From NCBI GenBank assembly GCA_964453915.1, contig CAYVPW010000003.1, positions 1-62,350 on the forward strand: 62,350 bases of DNA, read 5' to 3'. Shown in pieces: positions 31,625 to 39,776 of the stretch. Both the position numbers and the translations under genes were made by a program. The notes under the pieces were generated by a model. The model was given only the letters and a program-made list of their open reading frames with translations, ran no database searches and had not been told where the DNA came from. This DNA comes from UBA1259 sp964453915 (lineage in GTDB: Bacteria > Bacillota > Clostridia > Christensenellales > Borkfalkiaceae). Numbering within the stretch: the stretch's first letter is position 1; every line of letters starts with the position of its first letter.

Positions 31625-34264
31625 ATGAAATACGTTTACTTATTCAGTGAAGGAAACGCAAAAATGCGTGAAGTCCTCGGCGGAAAGGGTGCAAACCTTG
31701 CTGAAATGACCAATATCGGTCTTCCCGTGCCCCAAGGCTTTACTATTTCTACCGAAGCATGTACTAAATATTATGAAGACGGTAGACAAATTAACAAAGA
31801 AATTCAAGCGGAGATTATGGAAAACATCGAAAAGCTCGAAAAGATTGCGGGCAAAAAGTTCGGTGATTTAGAAAATCCTCTTCTCGTATCCGTTCGTTCC
31901 GGTGCAAGAGCATCTATGCCCGGTATGATGGACACTATTTTGAACTTAGGATTAAACGAAGAAGTCGTAGAAGTAATCGCTAAAAAGTCAGGAAACCCCA
32001 GATGGGCGTGGGACTGCTACAGAAGATTTATTCAAATGTATTCCGACGTTGTTATGGAAGTCGGCAAGAAATACTTTGAAGAACTTATCGATAAGATGAA
32101 AAAGGAAAAGGGCGTTGAATTCGACGTTGAGTTAACGGCTGACGACCTTAAAGAACTTGCTAGTCAATTTAAGGCTGAATATAAAAAGGCTCTCGGCAAA
32201 GACTTCCCGTCTGATCCCAAAGAACAACTTTTCGGTGCTATAAAGGCGGTTTTCCGTTCTTGGGATAACCCCAGAGCAAACATTTACAGAATGGACCACG
32301 ATATTCCTTATAGCTGGGGTACTGCGGTAAACGTTCAAATGATGGCTTTCGGTAATATGGGTGACGATTGCGGAACGGGTGTTGCGTTTACTCGTAATCC
32401 CGCTACCGGCGAAAAGGGACTTATGGGCGAATTCTTAATGAACGCTCAAGGTGAAGACGTTGTTGCAGGCGTTCGTACTCCTATGCCCATTTCTAAAATG
32501 GCTGAAGTTCTTCCCGACGTATACAATCAATTCTTAGATATTTGCAAAACTTTGGAAAATCACTACAAAGATATGCAAGATATGGAATTCACTATAGAAA
32601 AAGGCAAACTCTATATGCTTCAAACCAGAAACGGTAAGAGAACCGCTGCCGCAGCTATAAGAATCGCTTGCGATCTTATAGACGAGGGTATGATTACCGA
32701 AGAAGAAGCTCTTTTACAAATAGATGCAAAAACTCTAGACATGTTGTTGCACCCCACCTTCGATGCAAAGGCACTTAAAGATGCAGACAAGCAAAACGTT
32801 GTGGGAAAAGGTATTGCTGCTTCTCCCGGAGCTGCTGCAGGTACTATCGTGTTTACTCCTGAAGATGCCGTTGAACAAGGCAAAGCAGGTAAGAAAGTAA
32901 TTTTGGTTCGTTTAGAAACCTCTCCCGAAGATATCGAAGGAATGAAATACGCTCAAGGTATTTTGACCGTTCGCGGCGGACAAACTTCTCACGCAGCGGT
33001 TGTTGCTCGTGGAATGGGTACCTGCTGTGTATCCGGTTGCGGCGACATCAAAATGCACGAAGAAGAAAAATATTTTGAACTTGCAGGAAAGATCTTCCGT
33101 GAAGGCGATCAACTTTCTTTAGACGGTTCAACCGGCAGCATATACGACGTTGCTATAAAAACCGTTCCTGCAGATCCCAACAGCGGATATTTCGGAAGAA
33201 TTATGAAACTTGCGGATAAGTATAAAGCGTTGGGCGTTCGTACCAATGCTGATACGCCGGACGATGCAAAGCGTGCTGCCGAATTAGGAGCGCAAGGTAT
33301 CGGTCTTTGCCGTACAGAACATATGTTCTTCGGACCCGGTAGAATAGAAAAGTTCCGTGAAATGATTTGTTCCGAAACCGTTGAAGAAAGAGAAGAAGCA
33401 CTCGATAAGATAGAACCGATGCAACAAGCGGACTTTGAAGGACTTATGGAAGCACTTAAAGGTCAACCTGTAACCATAAGATTCTTAGATCCCCCGCTAC
33501 ATGAATTTGTTCCCACTATCGATTCCGATATAGAACTTTTAGCAAAAGCAAAGGGTAAATCCGTTGCGGAAATAAAGATGCTTTGTGCTTCTTTACACGA
33601 ATTTAACCCCATGATGGGACACCGTGGATGCCGTTTGGCAGTCACCTATCCCGAAATTGCAGTAATGCAAACCAAGGCGGTAATAAAGGCGGCAATTGCA
33701 GTTTCTAAACGTCACCCCGACTGGAACGTTGTTCCTGAAATAATGATCCCGTTGGTTGGAGAGGCAAAAGAACTTGCATTCTGCAAAAAGACCGTTGTTG
33801 AAACGGCGGATGCTGTTATTAAAGAAGCGGGCGTTGATTTAAAGTACGAAGTAGGTACTATGATAGAAATCCCCAGAGCGGCTTTAACTGCAGACGAAAT
33901 TGCTAAAGAAGCTGAATTCTTCTGCTTTGGTACTAACGACTTAACGCAAATGACGTTTGGTTTCTCTCGTGACGATGCAAGCAAATTCTTACCTTCTTAC
34001 TACGGCGCAAAGATTTACGAATCCGATCCGTTTGCAAGATTAGATACCACCGGCGTTGGCAAGCTTATGGATATGGCTGTAAAAATGGGTAAATCCGTTC
34101 GCAAAGATATCCACTGCGGTATTTGCGGCGAACACGGCGGCGATCCTTCTTCTATAGAATTCTGCCACGACATAGGGTTAGATTACGTTTCTTGTTCTCC
34201 CTTCCGTGTTCCGATTGCACGTTTGGCTGCAGCACAAGCGAATATCCGTAATCCGAGGAAGTAA
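31625..34264 (+). CDS. ppdK: Pyruvate, phosphate dikinase
   Basis: An 879-aa enzyme interconverting pyruvate + ATP + Pi and phosphoenolpyruvate + AMP + PPi. The N-terminal nucleotide domain has GGKGANLAEMTNIGLPVPQGF and SVRSGARASMPGMMDT; the catalytic His lies in GGQTSHAAVVARGMG; the C-terminal PEP barrel has LCRTEHMFF, ILDPPLHEF-like FLDPPLHEFVPT, GHRGCRLAVTYPE and the active-site Cys in HCGICGEHGGDP. Codon use is strongly biased to C-ending codons compared with neighbours, as in rpsB and tsf, indicating very high expression. In anaerobes it usually serves PPi-dependent glycolysis. Confidence 0.98.
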   Translation: MKYVYLFSEGNAKMREVLGGKGANLAEMTNIGLPVPQGFTISTEACTKYYEDGRQINKEIQAEIMENIEKLEKIAGKKFGDLENPLLVSVRSGARASMPGMMDTILNLGLNEEVVEVIAKKSGNPRWAWDCYRRFIQMYSDVVMEVGKKYFEELIDKMKKEKGVEFDVELTADDLKELASQFKAEYKKALGKDFPSDPKEQLFGAIKAVFRSWDNPRANIYRMDHDIPYSWGTAVNVQMMAFGNMGDDCGTGVAFTRNPATGEKGLMGEFLMNAQGEDVVAGVRTPMPISKMAEVLPDVYNQFLDICKTLENHYKDMQDMEFTIEKGKLYMLQTRNGKRTAAAAIRIACDLIDEGMITEEEALLQIDAKTLDMLLHPTFDAKALKDADKQNVVGKGIAASPGAAAGTIVFTPEDAVEQGKAGKKVILVRLETSPEDIEGMKYAQGILTVRGGQTSHAAVVARGMGTCCVSGCGDIKMHEEEKYFELAGKIFREGDQLSLDGSTGSIYDVAIKTVPADPNSGYFGRIMKLADKYKALGVRTNADTPDDAKRAAELGAQGIGLCRTEHMFFGPGRIEKFREMICSETVEEREEALDKIEPMQQADFEGLMEALKGQPVTIRFLDPPLHEFVPTIDSDIELLAKAKGKSVAEIKMLCASLHEFNPMMGHRGCRLAVTYPEIAVMQTKAVIKAAIAVSKRHPDWNVVPEIMIPLVGEAKELAFCKKTVVETADAVIKEAGVDLKYEVGTMIEIPRAALTADEIAKEAEFFCFGTNDLTQMTFGFSRDDASKFLPSYYGAKIYESDPFARLDTTGVGKLMDMAVKMGKSVRKDIHCGICGEHGGDPSSIEFCHDIGLDYVSCSPFRVPIARLAAAQANIRNPRK

Positions 34265-34320
34265 GAAATAAGATTTATTTTTTTAATCTAGTGAGACATA
34301 TTTGGACATAATATAGTGTT

Positions 34321-34357
34321 GTAGAGCCTGTATTTTTGGATACAGGCTCTACTTTTT
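34321..34357 (+). terminator. Terminator of ppdK
   Basis: A perfect 13-bp stem (34321-34333 with 34340-34352) around TTTTGG is followed by TTTTT. Confidence 0.9.
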
Positions 34358-34575
34358 ATGTTTTACACAAAATGATAGAGTTATATTAAAATGCAACGGA
34401 GCAACTAGAATGCGTACGGAAAACGTGGGCAAATACTGTTTTATTATGGTAGAAATATTAAAAGAGTATAAAGTATAACAAACAATTTGGCATTAAAAGT
34501 TTTTGTTCGGTACTTTTATTATGATGAAATATAGAAAATAAATAATAAATAAAAGGCGATTTTTAATTTTTGCTA

Positions 34576-34605
34576 TTGACAAGCGTATAAAAAATTTATT
34601 ATAAT
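34576..34605 (+). promoter_or_regulatory. Consensus promoter of the TetR-family gene
   Basis: Perfect TTGACA (34576-34581) and TATAAT (34600-34605) are 18 bp apart. A leader of about 70 nt follows, ending in AGGAGAG. Confidence 0.85.
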
Positions 34606-34682
34606 AAACAAAGGAAACGAAAAAGAGAGAAGTTTGGCGAAAAGAAGCCGGATAGCACGCGGACGGATTTAGGAGAGAGTAA

Positions 34683-35273
34683 ATGCGGGTAATCAACGAG
34701 AACCTTCACGAAAAAAGAAAAGTCGAAATAATGGAGAAGTGTTTTGAGTGCTATGCGGAATACGGGCTAAACAACGTGGGCATAAAAGGGCTTGGGAAGT
34801 ACTGCAATATGGCTTCCGGTGTGATCTACAATTACTTTGAAAGCTTAGACGACTTGATTATACAGGCAACCGAACACTGTATGAGCAAAGTAGAAGACGA
34901 TTTTATGGCAAAAGCGCCGGTAGACGTGTATGCGCTTGAAAGGTTTATTGACGAAGTGCCCTATTGGACGAAAGAAAATCACGGCAAAAAATATCGCCTT
35001 ATGTATCAAGTTTACACTAACCCCAAATATATGGAGTACGGGAAAAAATTCTTTGAAGGTGTAAACGTTAGATATACCGAATACGCAAAACGCCTTGAAC
35101 CTAAGTTAGGTATTTCTTATACCGTTATAGTGTCTTTTATATTTATACTTATTCGTGCGTGCGTTCACTACGCAATGTTTGACGACGAATACTATTTAAA
35201 AGCACAAATATCCGTTTTGAAAACATCTTTAAAAATCTTTATAGAGCAAGCGCAAAAAAACAAAAAGTTTTAA
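34683..35273 (+). CDS. TetR/AcrR-family transcriptional regulator
   Basis: A 196-aa regulator. The N-terminal HTH is recognisable: RKVEIMEKCFECYAEYGLNN, VGIKGLGKYCNMASGVIYNY, FESLDDLIIQATEHCM. The C-terminal ligand domain is helical and not assignable (DEVPYWTKENHGKKYRLMYQ, YTVIVSFIFILIRACVHYAM). The strong promoter and the large non-coding interval after it are notable; no obvious target gene is divergent from it. A target could be itself or the EamA transporter gene 840 bp downstream. Confidence 0.88.
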   Translation: MRVINENLHEKRKVEIMEKCFECYAEYGLNNVGIKGLGKYCNMASGVIYNYFESLDDLIIQATEHCMSKVEDDFMAKAPVDVYALERFIDEVPYWTKENHGKKYRLMYQVYTNPKYMEYGKKFFEGVNVRYTEYAKRLEPKLGISYTVIVSFIFILIRACVHYAMFDDEYYLKAQISVLKTSLKIFIEQAQKNKKF

Positions 35274-35344
35274 CTAAAAAAAGAAAATATAGGAATATAT
35301 TTTTTTTGTCCGCCTAAATGATTGATTGATTACTTATTTAGGTA

Positions 35345-35373
35345 TTTACAAACGGCGTTTTATGTGTTAAAAT
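35345..35373 (+). promoter_or_regulatory. Promoter of a candidate non-coding RNA
   Basis: TTTACA (35345-35350) and TAAAAT (35368-35373) are 17 bp apart, with no protein-coding frame downstream. Confidence 0.6.
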
Positions 35374-35379
35374 TAGTTT

Positions 35380-35870
35380 ATAAGCAAACTGTTATCTTAT
35401 GAAAGTAAAGAAGTAAATTTTTTTAAATACAAATATGATTGATTGATTGTTTATTGTTGTGTCTGCGATTTTATAGAAAATCGGGCGGGAAGACAAAAAT
35501 TAAGTGTAGAAATAAATTTTGAAAAAATATATAAGGGGCAAGGATGCGGTTAATGCGGCAAGCATTTTAACGAATAAGGAAAGAAAATTACCGATTTAAC
35601 TATCAACGTAAAAGGGTTATCCGTCGGTGTGATAGAGAAAATGGTAATTGGCGGGGTGTGAGTGGTAGGGATAGGGTGTTTGTCTTTTTGTGGTTCGGAA
35701 TAAAGCAACTTATTGCTCCGCATTGGTAGCGGTGTTAAAAAATTCTTTTACGGTTATTGCTTTTGCAACAAAAATGTATTTTTAAAATGTAATACAGGGT
35801 CTGTGCTTACGGTGCAGGTCAAGGGGGATAGGCGAAAAGCGGTCGATTTGGTTCGACCGCTTTTCTGTTT
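35380..35870 (+). ncRNA. Candidate non-coding RNA of about 490 nt, class unknown
   Basis: The interval runs from a good sigma-A promoter to a strong terminator and lacks a credible CDS; the only frame of note (35713-35910) ends beyond the terminator and has no ribosome site. It contains G-rich segments unusual for local intergenic DNA (near 35530-35570 and 35630-35690). I looked for marks of RNase P, tmRNA, 6S and SRP RNA and did not find them. An unannotated structured RNA is the simplest reading; decayed DNA is the alternative. Confidence 0.35.
35834..35870 (+). terminator. Terminator of the candidate ncRNA
   Basis: A 13-bp stem GAAAAGCGGTCGA/TCGACCGCTTTTC (35834-35846 with 35853-35865) around TTTGGT is followed by TGTTTT. 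Confidence 0.8.
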
Positions 35871-35914
35871 TACTGCGTATAAAAATAAAAAATCGTTAAT
35901 CTTAAAATGAAAGA

Positions 35915-35944
35915 TTGACAAGGATGTTCGCTATAAGATATAAT
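35915..35944 (+). promoter_or_regulatory. Consensus promoter of the EamA leader
   Basis: Perfect TTGACA (35915-35920) and TATAAT (35939-35944) with an 18-bp spacer; predicted start near 35951 leaves a 160-nt leader. Confidence 0.85.
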
Positions 35945-35950
35945 CAAAAT

Positions 35951-36081
35951 TGCTAAAAAATATTTAATCATCAAGGAGAATACGGCTATTTTTTACAGAA
36001 GCAAAAAAACGGCAAAGACCGTGTCTAGTCATATATTCCCGCCGTGGGGTAAATTTGACGCATAGAACTATGCGCTTTTTT
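35951..36081 (+). promoter_or_regulatory. Riboswitch-like leader of unknown class
   Basis: The leader contains a hairpin ACGG/CCGT (near 36010-36022), the segment GTGTCTAGTC, a small CCC/GGG hairpin (near 36038-36050, CCCGCCGTGGGG) and ends with a terminator CGCATA/TATGCG followed by CTTTTTT (36059-36081), 30 nt before the transporter ribosome site. A promoter, compact structured segment, terminator and transporter gene are the usual riboswitch layout. I cannot match it with confidence to a known class; a guanidine-type class is one guess from the transporter type. Confidence 0.45.
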
Positions 36082-36113
36082 ACTTTTAAAATTTTATTCA
36101 TAAGGAAAAATAT

Positions 36114-37103
36114 ATGTATTTTGTTTTTGCTTTGGTTGCTCTTTTTGCATGGAGCGGCTCTGACTTGTTCTCTAAATTAGGTACTTCGCAAAAGGATAAA
36201 AACAGCCACTGGCACGTGATATTTGCGGTTGGCGCTATAATGGGTATACATGCGGTGATTTGTATTGTTTCCAGTTTGTTTTTGCCTGAACTTCCAGAAA
36301 ATCCGGAATGGTGGAGAGGTATAATATACACCGATTTTAAGCCAATAGATTTTATTAGATATTTACCCGTAGCGTTTATTTATCTTGCCGCTATGGTTGT
36401 TGGATACGTTGGACTAAGATATATAGAACTATCCGTTTCTTCACCCATATGCAATTCTTCCGGCTCGCTTGCGTTGGTTATATGCTTGATATTCGGCTTT
36501 GCTTCTTTAAACGCGTGGTCTATCGTAGGCGTAGCTTTGGTGACGGTTGGTATAGTTGTGCTAGGGATAGTAGAATACAGAGAAAGTGACGAAGTTAAAC
36601 TTGCCCGTCAAGACAAATCCAGTTTTAAGTATACAAAAAGTTTGTGGGCTATTCTTATCCCCGTGATATATTTGTTGTTAGATGCGTTGGGAACGGTTGG
36701 AGATCAGTTAATTTCTGAACTTGAATTGTTCGATATGAGCGAATACGCTTCAAACACCGCATTTGAATTTACTTCTCTTTGTTTTGCACTGTTTGCGTTT
36801 ATCTACGTAAAGTTTATTAAAAAAGAAAAGTTTTTTAGTTTCGGCGTAAACGCAGGAGAAGACAAATCGCTTAAAAGAAATTTGATTTTAGGCGGTGCTT
36901 GCGAAACGGTAGGGCAAATATTTTATATGGCGGTAATGTTTTCTGATTTTGACGCAGGTATGCCAATGATTTCCGCTTATTGCGTTCTTTCGGTTGTTTG
37001 GTCCAGAATATTCTTAAAAGAAAAACTTTCTTTAAAGCATTATGCGGCAATCTTTATAACGTTTGCAGGAATTATTCTTTTAGGAATTTTTTCGCCCGTA
37101 TAA
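36114..37103 (+). CDS. EamA/DMT-family transporter
   Basis: A 329-aa integral membrane protein of the drug/metabolite transporter superfamily with about ten hydrophobic segments arranged as two EamA halves. It begins FVFALVALFAWSGSDLFSKL, has the interior YIELSVSSPICNSSGSLALV, and ends with the typical YCVLSVVWSRIFLKEKLSLK then HYAAIFITFAGIILLGIF. The ligand is unknown. Expression is likely controlled by the structured leader upstream. AAGGA is present before the ATG. Confidence 0.88.
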   Translation: MYFVFALVALFAWSGSDLFSKLGTSQKDKNSHWHVIFAVGAIMGIHAVICIVSSLFLPELPENPEWWRGIIYTDFKPIDFIRYLPVAFIYLAAMVVGYVGLRYIELSVSSPICNSSGSLALVICLIFGFASLNAWSIVGVALVTVGIVVLGIVEYRESDEVKLARQDKSSFKYTKSLWAILIPVIYLLLDALGTVGDQLISELELFDMSEYASNTAFEFTSLCFALFAFIYVKFIKKEKFFSFGVNAGEDKSLKRNLILGGACETVGQIFYMAVMFSDFDAGMPMISAYCVLSVVWSRIFLKEKLSLKHYAAIFITFAGIILLGIFSPV

Positions 37104-37107
37104 TAAA

Positions 37108-37138
37108 GCTTTAAGTGGCTTTGAGCCTTAAAGTTTTG
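37108..37138 (+). terminator. Terminator of the EamA gene
   Basis: CTTTAAG(TG)GCT pairs with AGCCTTAAAG around TTTG, with a two-base bulge, followed by TTTTG. Confidence 0.6.
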
Positions 37139-37142
37139 TCCG

Positions 37143-37171
37143 TTGACTTTGCAATTAAAGGGTGATAAATT
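37143..37171 (+). promoter_or_regulatory. Promoter of rmlA
   Basis: TTGACT (37143-37148) and TAAATT (37166-37171) with a 17-bp spacer, followed by AAAGGAG before the ATG. Confidence 0.6.
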
Positions 37172-37192
37172 ATTTATAGCAAAGGAGATTAT

Positions 37193-38086
37193 ATGAAAGG
37201 AATTATTCTAGCCGGGGGATCCGGGACAAGGCTTTACCCGCTTACAAGAGTGACAAGTAAACAACTTTTGCCTATATACGATAAACCTATGATTTATTAT
37301 CCGCTTTCCGTTTTGATGAATTCGGGAATAAACGATATACTTATTATATCCACGCCGCAAGATACGCCTAGGTTTCAAAGTTTGTTGGGAAACGGAAAGG
37401 AGCTTGGCATAAACTTATCTTATGCGGTGCAACCTTCTCCGGACGGGCTTGCGCAGGCGTTTATAATAGGAGAGGAGTTTATAGGCAACGATAGCGTTGC
37501 AATGGTTTTGGGGGATAATATCTTTGCCGGTCATGGTCTAAAAAAACGTTTGCGTGCAGCGGTGGAATGTGCAAATCAAGGAAAGGCAACTATTTTCGGA
37601 TATTACGTAGACGATCCGGAAAGGTTTGGAATAGTGGAGTTTGATAAAACGGGCAAAGCGGTTTCTATAGAAGAAAAACCGCAAAATCCAAAGAGTAATT
37701 ATTGCGTCACGGGATTGTACTTTTACGATAACAGAGTAGTTGAATACGCTAAACAAATGAAGCCCTCTAAACGCGGAGAGTTAGAGATTACCGACCTTAA
37801 CAGAAAGTATTTAGAACAAGGAGACTTAAAAGTAGAACTTTTAGGGCAAGGGTTTACTTGGCTAGATACAGGCACTCACGAAAGTTTGGTTGAGGCGACT
37901 AATTTTGTTAAAACCGTAGAAACTCATCAACACAGAAAAATAGGTTGTATAGAAGAAATTGCATATCTAAACGGATGGATTACCAAAGAGCAGTTGCTTG
38001 CTTTATACGAACCGCTTAAAAAGAACGAATACGGGCAGTATTTAAAAGATATAATAGACGGAAAATATATAGACGGCTTGTATTAA
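37193..38086 (+). CDS. rmlA: Glucose-1-phosphate thymidylyltransferase
   Basis: A 297-aa enzyme making dTDP-glucose, the first step of dTDP-rhamnose synthesis. Signature MKGIILAGGSGTRLYPLT, then KQLLPIYDKPMIYYPLSVLM, VMVLGDNIF-type AMVLGDNIFAGHGL, IEEKPQNPKSNYCVTGLYFY and TWLDTGTHESLVEATNFVKT; length normal. It is monocistronic, with its own promoter and terminator; rmlB, rmlC and rmlD are not adjacent. Confidence 0.96.
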   Translation: MKGIILAGGSGTRLYPLTRVTSKQLLPIYDKPMIYYPLSVLMNSGINDILIISTPQDTPRFQSLLGNGKELGINLSYAVQPSPDGLAQAFIIGEEFIGNDSVAMVLGDNIFAGHGLKKRLRAAVECANQGKATIFGYYVDDPERFGIVEFDKTGKAVSIEEKPQNPKSNYCVTGLYFYDNRVVEYAKQMKPSKRGELEITDLNRKYLEQGDLKVELLGQGFTWLDTGTHESLVEATNFVKTVETHQHRKIGCIEEIAYLNGWITKEQLLALYEPLKKNEYGQYLKDIIDGKYIDGLY

Positions 38087-38101
38087 AATAAACAATCAAA
38101 C

Positions 38102-38132
38102 AACCCGACGGGAAACAAACCGTCGGGTTTTT
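38102..38132 (+). terminator. Terminator of rmlA
   Basis: A 10-bp stem AACCCGACGG/CCGTCGGGTT (38102-38111 with 38120-38129) around GAAACAAA runs into TTTTTC. Confidence 0.88.
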
Positions 38133-38146
38133 CATAATATATGGTT

Positions 38147-39160
38147 ATGAGAAATCTTGCCGTAATAAACTTAAATACCATAAAACAGAACGCCAAAAAA
38201 GTAAAAGCCGAACTGCCCAAAAAAACGCTTTTTTGCGGAGTGGTAAAAGCCGATGCTTACGGACACGGCGGTGTTGAAGTTGCAAGCTGTTTATACGGTA
38301 TATGCGATTGTTTTGCCGTAGCGATAGTGGAAGAAGGGATTGAACTTAGGCTTGGCGGAATAGATAAAGAAATTTTAGTGCTTGTTCCCGCCGAAAAAAA
38401 AGAATTAAAAAGAGCATTGTTTTATAGGCTTACGCTTACGGTAGACGGAATGAAAGCGTTAAAAGAAATTAACGCCGCCGCAAGTGAGCAAAAAACGGTG
38501 GCAAGGGTCCACGTTGCGTATAATACGGGTATGAACAGAATAGGCGTGGACGGAATAGAAGAATTGACGGCGCTTTTAGAATATTCTAAAAAATGCAAAA
38601 ACGTTAAAATAACCGGTTTTTTCTCTCATTTAGGCTGTCCGCAAAATCAAGAAGTCTTAAATTGTGCACTGAATAAGTTTTTGCTTGCAAATAAGATTAT
38701 TAAAGGTTATAATAATAAAGTAATAAGCCATATATCCGCAAGCGGCGGCTACTTAAAGGGCGTTTACTTAGATATGGTAAGAATAGGAATTCTTTTATAC
38801 GGGTATAAGCCGTTTGAAAGCGATAAGGTTATCGTAAATCCCGCAATGAAGGTTTATTCAAGAACAGTTAAAAGGCGGATTTTAACCCCTTTAGACAGGT
38901 GTATGTACGGGGATTTGCGTATGGAAAACAAAATCGCCGTTTCTATAGTAAGGGTAGGTTATGCGGACGGTTTGCCCAGAAATGCCGTTTTTGGGCAAAT
39001 AAACGACAGATGTATGGACTTAACCGCACTAAAAGGTATAAAACGCAAAAGGGTTTGTGTAATGAACGATGCGGAAAAAACAGCAAAACAATACGGCACG
39101 ATAAGTTATGAAATACTGACAAAGGCTAGTCTTCGTGCGGAGAAAAAATACATAAGGTAA
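38147..39160 (+). CDS. alr: Alanine racemase
   Basis: A 337-aa PLP enzyme giving D-alanine for the cell wall. The PLP Lys is in FCGVVKADAYGHG, then HVAYNTGMNRIGVDG, GFFSHLGCPQN, ISASGGYL and IGILLYGYKP; the C-terminal domain has VGYADGLPRN and YEILTKASLR. The start could be ATG 38141 or 38147; 38147 gives the usual MRNLAVINLN. No clear ribosome site is seen, and a CATAAT at 38133-38138 lies 8 nt before 38147, but no -35 fits. The second-domain catalytic Tyr region is less well conserved than usual. Confidence 0.92.
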   Translation: MRNLAVINLNTIKQNAKKVKAELPKKTLFCGVVKADAYGHGGVEVASCLYGICDCFAVAIVEEGIELRLGGIDKEILVLVPAEKKELKRALFYRLTLTVDGMKALKEINAAASEQKTVARVHVAYNTGMNRIGVDGIEELTALLEYSKKCKNVKITGFFSHLGCPQNQEVLNCALNKFLLANKIIKGYNNKVISHISASGGYLKGVYLDMVRIGILLYGYKPFESDKVIVNPAMKVYSRTVKRRILTPLDRCMYGDLRMENKIAVSIVRVGYADGLPRNAVFGQINDRCMDLTALKGIKRKRVCVMNDAEKTAKQYGTISYEILTKASLRAEKKYIR

Positions 39161-39165
39161 AAAAT

Positions 39166-39774
39166 ATGTGGTCTTACGTTAAAAACATTTTATTAGGATT
39201 TATATATCTGTTTCTTGCGGATATGGTCGGGCTAGTCGTGACTTTTCTAGATAGTGTTGCGGCGGAGTTTGCGTTGTGTTTGATTAGTGCGGGCTTTTTT
39301 TGCTTCGTTATGTGGTTTAACCTTTATAAAGAAGGCGAAGCCGCAATGAACACTAGGTATTCTAACGATTTAGAAAGGGAATATATGGTAAGAACTGGTT
39401 TTGTTCGCCCGCTAAAAACGCACGAAGAGTACAAGCCGTGGAAAGGGTTTGTTATGGGGCTTATAGTATGCGCTCCGCTTATTGTTTGTATGATAATACA
39501 CCTAATTTTGGGACTTGCCGTAGGAACGGAATATAACGGCGGCGGCGTTGTTGCCGGATTGTTATACGTTTGTTTTTATCAACTTTTCGCCGTGTTTGCA
39601 GTAAACGTTGGCGGTGTTGTAAAAGCGTTACCTTGGGGTGGATATTTTGCCCTTTTATACGTAGTCCCCGTTATTTTGGTAGTGATGGGCGCATCTTATA
39701 TTTTAGGTGGCAAAAAAGCCGAAAAGCAACGTGAATTGATAAAAGAAAGGCATAAAGAAATACACGGAGAATAA
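39166..39774 (+). CDS. Uncharacterised multi-span membrane protein
   Basis: A 202-aa protein with about five membrane segments (about 5-28, 33-52, 93-117, 125-148, 160-182) and a basic C-terminal tail (KKAEKQRELIKERHKEIHGE). A soluble loop between spans two and three holds YSNDLEREYMVRTGFVRPLK. I do not recognise a family. It sits 5 nt after alr (the AAGGT site overlaps the alr stop) and 2 nt before rsmD, so all are cotranscribed. Confidence 0.75.
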   Translation: MWSYVKNILLGFIYLFLADMVGLVVTFLDSVAAEFALCLISAGFFCFVMWFNLYKEGEAAMNTRYSNDLEREYMVRTGFVRPLKTHEEYKPWKGFVMGLIVCAPLIVCMIIHLILGLAVGTEYNGGGVVAGLLYVCFYQLFAVFAVNVGGVVKALPWGGYFALLYVVPVILVVMGASYILGGKKAEKQRELIKERHKEIHGE

Positions 39775-39776
39775 TT

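Larger units (their letters stand above)
34265..34682. other. 418-bp intergenic interval ppdK to tetR
   Basis: It holds the ppdK terminator (34321-34357), a possible weak promoter (TTTACA 34362-34367, TAAAAT 34387-34392, 19-bp spacer), a doubtful 22-codon frame at 34410-34478 with a GGAG site, and the consensus promoter of the TetR gene at 34576-34605. Nothing else is recognisable. Confidence 0.6.
35274..36113. other. 840-bp non-coding interval with a candidate ncRNA and an orphan leader
   Basis: No convincing protein frame exists here. It holds an AT-rich terminator-like hairpin after tetR (35284-35303, then T), a 7-bp inverted repeat CCTAAAT/ATTTAGG (35313-35319, 35336-35342), two copies of ATGATTGATTGATT (35318-35331 and 35435-35448), a promoter (35345-35373), a candidate structured RNA, its terminator (35834-35870), a second promoter (35915-35944) and a leader with a terminator before the EamA gene. 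Confidence 0.65.

Noticed and set aside
34410..34478. 22-codon frame with a GGAG site after ppdK
   Set aside because: Very short, weak promoter (19-bp spacer), no homology recognisable; kept only as a remark in the interval entry.
35318..35448. Short repeats as a CRISPR array
   Set aside because: Only two 14-nt copies of a simple ATTG-rich sequence, unequal context, no cas genes.
35380..35870. RNase P RNA, tmRNA, 6S or SRP RNA in the non-coding interval
   Set aside because: The expected landmarks (GAGGAAAGTCC and ACAGAA of RNase P, the tRNA-like end and tag reading frame of tmRNA, the GGAA-type SRP tetraloop stem) were not found.
35713..35910. 65-aa plus-strand frame in the long intergenic interval
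   Set aside because: Basic, without domain or ribosome site, and it runs through a strong terminator at 35834-35870; not a credible gene.
37193..38086. Start of a dTDP-rhamnose or polysaccharide cluster
   Set aside because: rmlA has its own promoter and terminator, and neighbouring genes are alr and a transporter; no glycosyltransferases or rmlBCD are present.
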